Of a stretch of DNA of 64,000 bases, positions 62,274 to 64,000 are shown piece by piece. Position numbers and translations under genes: made by a program. The DNA lies in NCBI GenBank assembly GCA_900550185.1, contig URRN01000001.1:1-64000 (forward strand), in the 5' to 3' direction. The notes beneath the pieces were generated by a model. The model had not been told where the DNA came from. It searched no databases and was given only the letters and a program-made list of their open reading frames with translations. This DNA comes from an uncultured Collinsella sp. Its GTDB lineage: Bacteria > Actinomycetota > Coriobacteriia > Coriobacteriales > Coriobacteriaceae. Each line of letters starts with the position of its first letter. Positions within the stretch are counted from its first letter, which is position 1.

Positions 62274-62947
62274 TGTTCTACGACCTATCGAGCGGTAGAG
62301 GCGTGACGTATAACGCCGATGTCGAGGTGTATGGAGCGAGCAGTTACAAGGCGCTGTATGCGCTCTATATTTGCGAGACGTTGGTCGAATCGGATCAGGT
62401 GTCGCTCGATTGGCCTTTAGCCACGTATGGTGGCTACAACATGGGTTGGCAGACGGTACGCGACTTGATCGAGGCTGCGGTCGTTTATTCAGACAACGAT
62501 TCGTTTATTGCGTTACGTGCGGCGTTTGACCGTGTCGGTTACGAGGATTGGATTGTCGGTCTTGGCATCGATTACGATACGGCACTGGATCCGATGAGTG
62601 ATTTTCCGACCTACTGCCCGCGCACTTCTGCGAGGTTATGGCGTGAGATGAGCGAGTATCTGAGCATGGATACCGAGACTTCACAGTGGTTGTCGAGCCT
62701 TCTGGCATCAACATCGCGCTCGTTTATTCGCGATGGCATTGCGGACGAGCAGGTTTTGGTGCGCAACAAGGCAGGCTGGATTAGCGAGGATGGTTACTAT
62801 TCGACATGCGATGCAGGCCTCATCGACATCGATGGCCGTACCTATGTCATGAGCGTCATGACATCGATGCCATGGAGTGACCGTTCGAGCGAGGTTACGG
62901 CCGCGATTGCAAAGGCTCTGTTTGATACGCGAGCTGCATTGGCTTAG
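62264..62947 (+). CDS. Beta-lactamase/penicillin-binding-fold serine hydrolase domain
   Basis: A 227-residue frame with the class A-like triad: Ser26-x-x-Lys29 in GASSYKALY, SDN (76-78) in VVYSDNDSF, and KAG in VRNKAGW in place of KTG. The GTG at 62264 gives a complete domain starting GVVFYDLSSG, but such proteins normally continue from a membrane anchor like that at 61851. Either the two are translationally coupled (10-bp overlap) or a single gene has suffered a frameshift. Substrate could be a cell-wall peptide rather than a beta-lactam. Confidence 0.7.
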   Translation: MGVVFYDLSSGRGVTYNADVEVYGASSYKALYALYICETLVESDQVSLDWPLATYGGYNMGWQTVRDLIEAAVVYSDNDSFIALRAAFDRVGYEDWIVGLGIDYDTALDPMSDFPTYCPRTSARLWREMSEYLSMDTETSQWLSSLLASTSRSFIRDGIADEQVLVRNKAGWISEDGYYSTCDAGLIDIDGRTYVMSVMTSMPWSDRSSEVTAAIAKALFDTRAALA

Positions 62948-63025
62948 CGTGTTCGTTTGGCGAGGTCAAACAAAATGCTGGTACCATACCTTGGTTGAGA
63001 ATTTCGTATAGGTTTGGGGAATGGT

Positions 63026-63766
63026 ATGGCTACCATCGCGATTATCGGTGCGCTCGAAAAAGAGATCATGCAGATTAAGGAAGAGCTGAGCGACGTTTGC
63101 GAGGCACGGGATGCAGGCTTGACCGTTGTGAGCGGTGAGCTCGACGGCCTGACAGTTGTCGCCACAACGGCGGGCATGGGCACGGTGAACGCCGCTGCTG
63201 CAACACAGCACCTCATTAGCAAGTATGCTCCGCAGGCTGTTGTGTTTTCGGGCATTGCGGGTGGTTTGAACCCCAAGCTCCATATCGACGACGTGGTCAT
63301 TGGCAAACGCCTACGCTATCTGGATACCGATACCGCGCTTATCGCCGAGTCCGCACCGGGGCTCGAGGAGTTTGGCTCGACGCCCGCGCTGGTCGATATT
63401 GCCGCCGACGTGCTTGCTGAGCGTGGGTTTGTTGACGCTTCGAAAAATGCAGTCGCTTCGAACGAGGGCACCAAGCAGTTCCTGGTCGGCACGATTGCCA
63501 CGGGTAACCGCTTTGTGACGGGCGCCACCATGCGCAATGACGCTATCGAGGCGACGCATGCCGATTGTGTCGGCATGGAGGGCGCGGCAATTGCCCATGT
63601 CGCAACCAAAAATGGTGTCGATTGCCTGGTGTTGCGCGCTATCAGCGATAATTGTGACGAGGCGTACGATGCAATTTGCGAGCGCGAGTTCGATCTGTTC
63701 GAGTACGCGCGTGTCGCAAGTGACATCACGCTCGATATCGTCCGCCGCATTGCCGCTGCGCAATAG
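63026..63766 (+). CDS. mtnN: 5'-methylthioadenosine/S-adenosylhomocysteine nucleosidase
   Basis: A 246-residue nucleoside phosphorylase-fold enzyme that removes adenine from MTA and SAH. It shows [55 protein letters not shown] and the catalytic Asp in [12 protein letters not shown] 63026 is chosen over a TTG at 63014. It recycles products of SAM-dependent reactions. The engB gene follows after 38 bp. Confidence 0.92.
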   Translation: MATIAIIGALEKEIMQIKEELSDVCEARDAGLTVVSGELDGLTVVATTAGMGTVNAAAATQHLISKYAPQAVVFSGIAGGLNPKLHIDDVVIGKRLRYLDTDTALIAESAPGLEEFGSTPALVDIAADVLAERGFVDASKNAVASNEGTKQFLVGTIATGNRFVTGATMRNDAIEATHADCVGMEGAAIAHVATKNGVDCLVLRAISDNCDEAYDAICEREFDLFEYARVASDITLDIVRRIAAAQ

Positions 63767-63804
63767 CGCGTCTATTTGTAAGAACCTACGACCAAGGAGT
63801 GTCC

Positions 63805-64000
63805 ATGGCCGATTCCATTAACTACCAGCTTGCCAAGTTCGTCGCCAGCTATGGCAAGGTTTCGCAGATTCCCGAGTCCACCTGCCCCGAGGTGAGCTTT
63901 GTCGGCCGCTCCAACGTGGGCAAGTCGTCGATTATGAACAAGCTATTTGGCCGCAAGAACCTAGTCAAGGTTTCCAGTACGCCGGGCAAGACGAGCAACA
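63805..64000 (+). CDS. engB: Ribosome-biogenesis GTPase EngB/YsxC (5' part)
   Basis: The first 65 codons of a TrmE-Era-EngA-like GTPase, running off the right window edge. Walker A/G1 is [14 protein letters not shown], preceded by PEVSFV, and the G2/G3 approach [10 protein letters not shown] is visible. CAAGGAGTGTCC precedes ATG 63805. Confidence 0.9.
   Translation, partial: MADSINYQLAKFVASYGKVSQIPESTCPEVSFVGRSNVGKSSIMNKLFGRKNLVKVSSTPGKTSN

Overview
The window looks like a chromosomal segment of a GC-rich, anaerobic, fermentative gut actinobacterium, most likely a Collinsella-type member of the Coriobacteriia. That is an inference from gene content: many sugar PTS systems and LacI regulators, pyruvate formate-lyase, an agmatine deiminase route, a membrane-anchored LuxR regulator, and GC-rich coding with many long intergenic palindromes. 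No rRNA, tRNA or CRISPR array was recognised.

Layout. 1-119 is the right end of an IS3-family element. 173-10390 holds two paralogous lactose-family PTS cassettes, each with an EIICB permease, a GH1 6-phospho-glycosidase and a divergent LacI regulator, plus one stand-alone EIIA gene. 10676-11689 encodes an unrecognised membrane protein. 11997-15003 is a lacA-lacB-epimerase-lacC run of the tagatose-6-phosphate pathway; a class II aldolase (25700-26557) beside a DeoR regulator probably completes it. 15259-19453 is the Leloir pair galK-galT with its own LacI regulator. 19583-20743 is a flavodiiron protein. 20786-24538 is an IS3-family element that has itself been split by an IS21-family element. 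27260-28246 encodes a MutT-Vsr fusion, and 28387-31399 a BceAB-type ABC transporter.

31630-36341 is the most unusual part. Two 131-bp direct repeats, each the 3' end of a luxR gene plus its terminator, enclose an AT-richer locus: a membrane protein with two LuxR-like DNA-binding domains, a permease-ATPase fusion ABC protein and a small secreted cysteine-containing protein. This is the best candidate for an undescribed system. The intact membrane LuxR gene follows at 36307-37272.

37603-41740 is an agmatine catabolic cluster (putrescine carbamoyltransferase, antiporter, agmatine deiminase) with no carbamate kinase in view. 42176-43207 is DAHP synthase. 43790-48458 is a MarR-controlled heterodimeric ABC exporter. 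48750-50623 pairs a short-chain dehydrogenase with a 2-keto-3-deoxygluconate permease. 51090-53478 encodes pyruvate formate-lyase as two polypeptides, with the glycyl-radical domain as a separate 83-residue protein; its activase lies at 60716-61534. 53780-59398 is a sucrose/fructoside locus (LacI, two GH32 enzymes, EIIBC). The right end carries a DegV protein, a beta-lactamase-fold protein broken by a probable frameshift, MTA/SAH nucleosidase and the start of engB.

How it fits together: sugars enter as phosphates through PTS permeases and are split by phospho-glycosidases. Galactose-6-phosphate goes down the tagatose route and free galactose down the Leloir route, and pyruvate is cleaved by PFL. 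Three LacI paralogues sit beside operators sharing the half ACGTTAACAT but differing in the other half. A second motif (TGAACGGTA-like) recurs upstream of most catabolic units.
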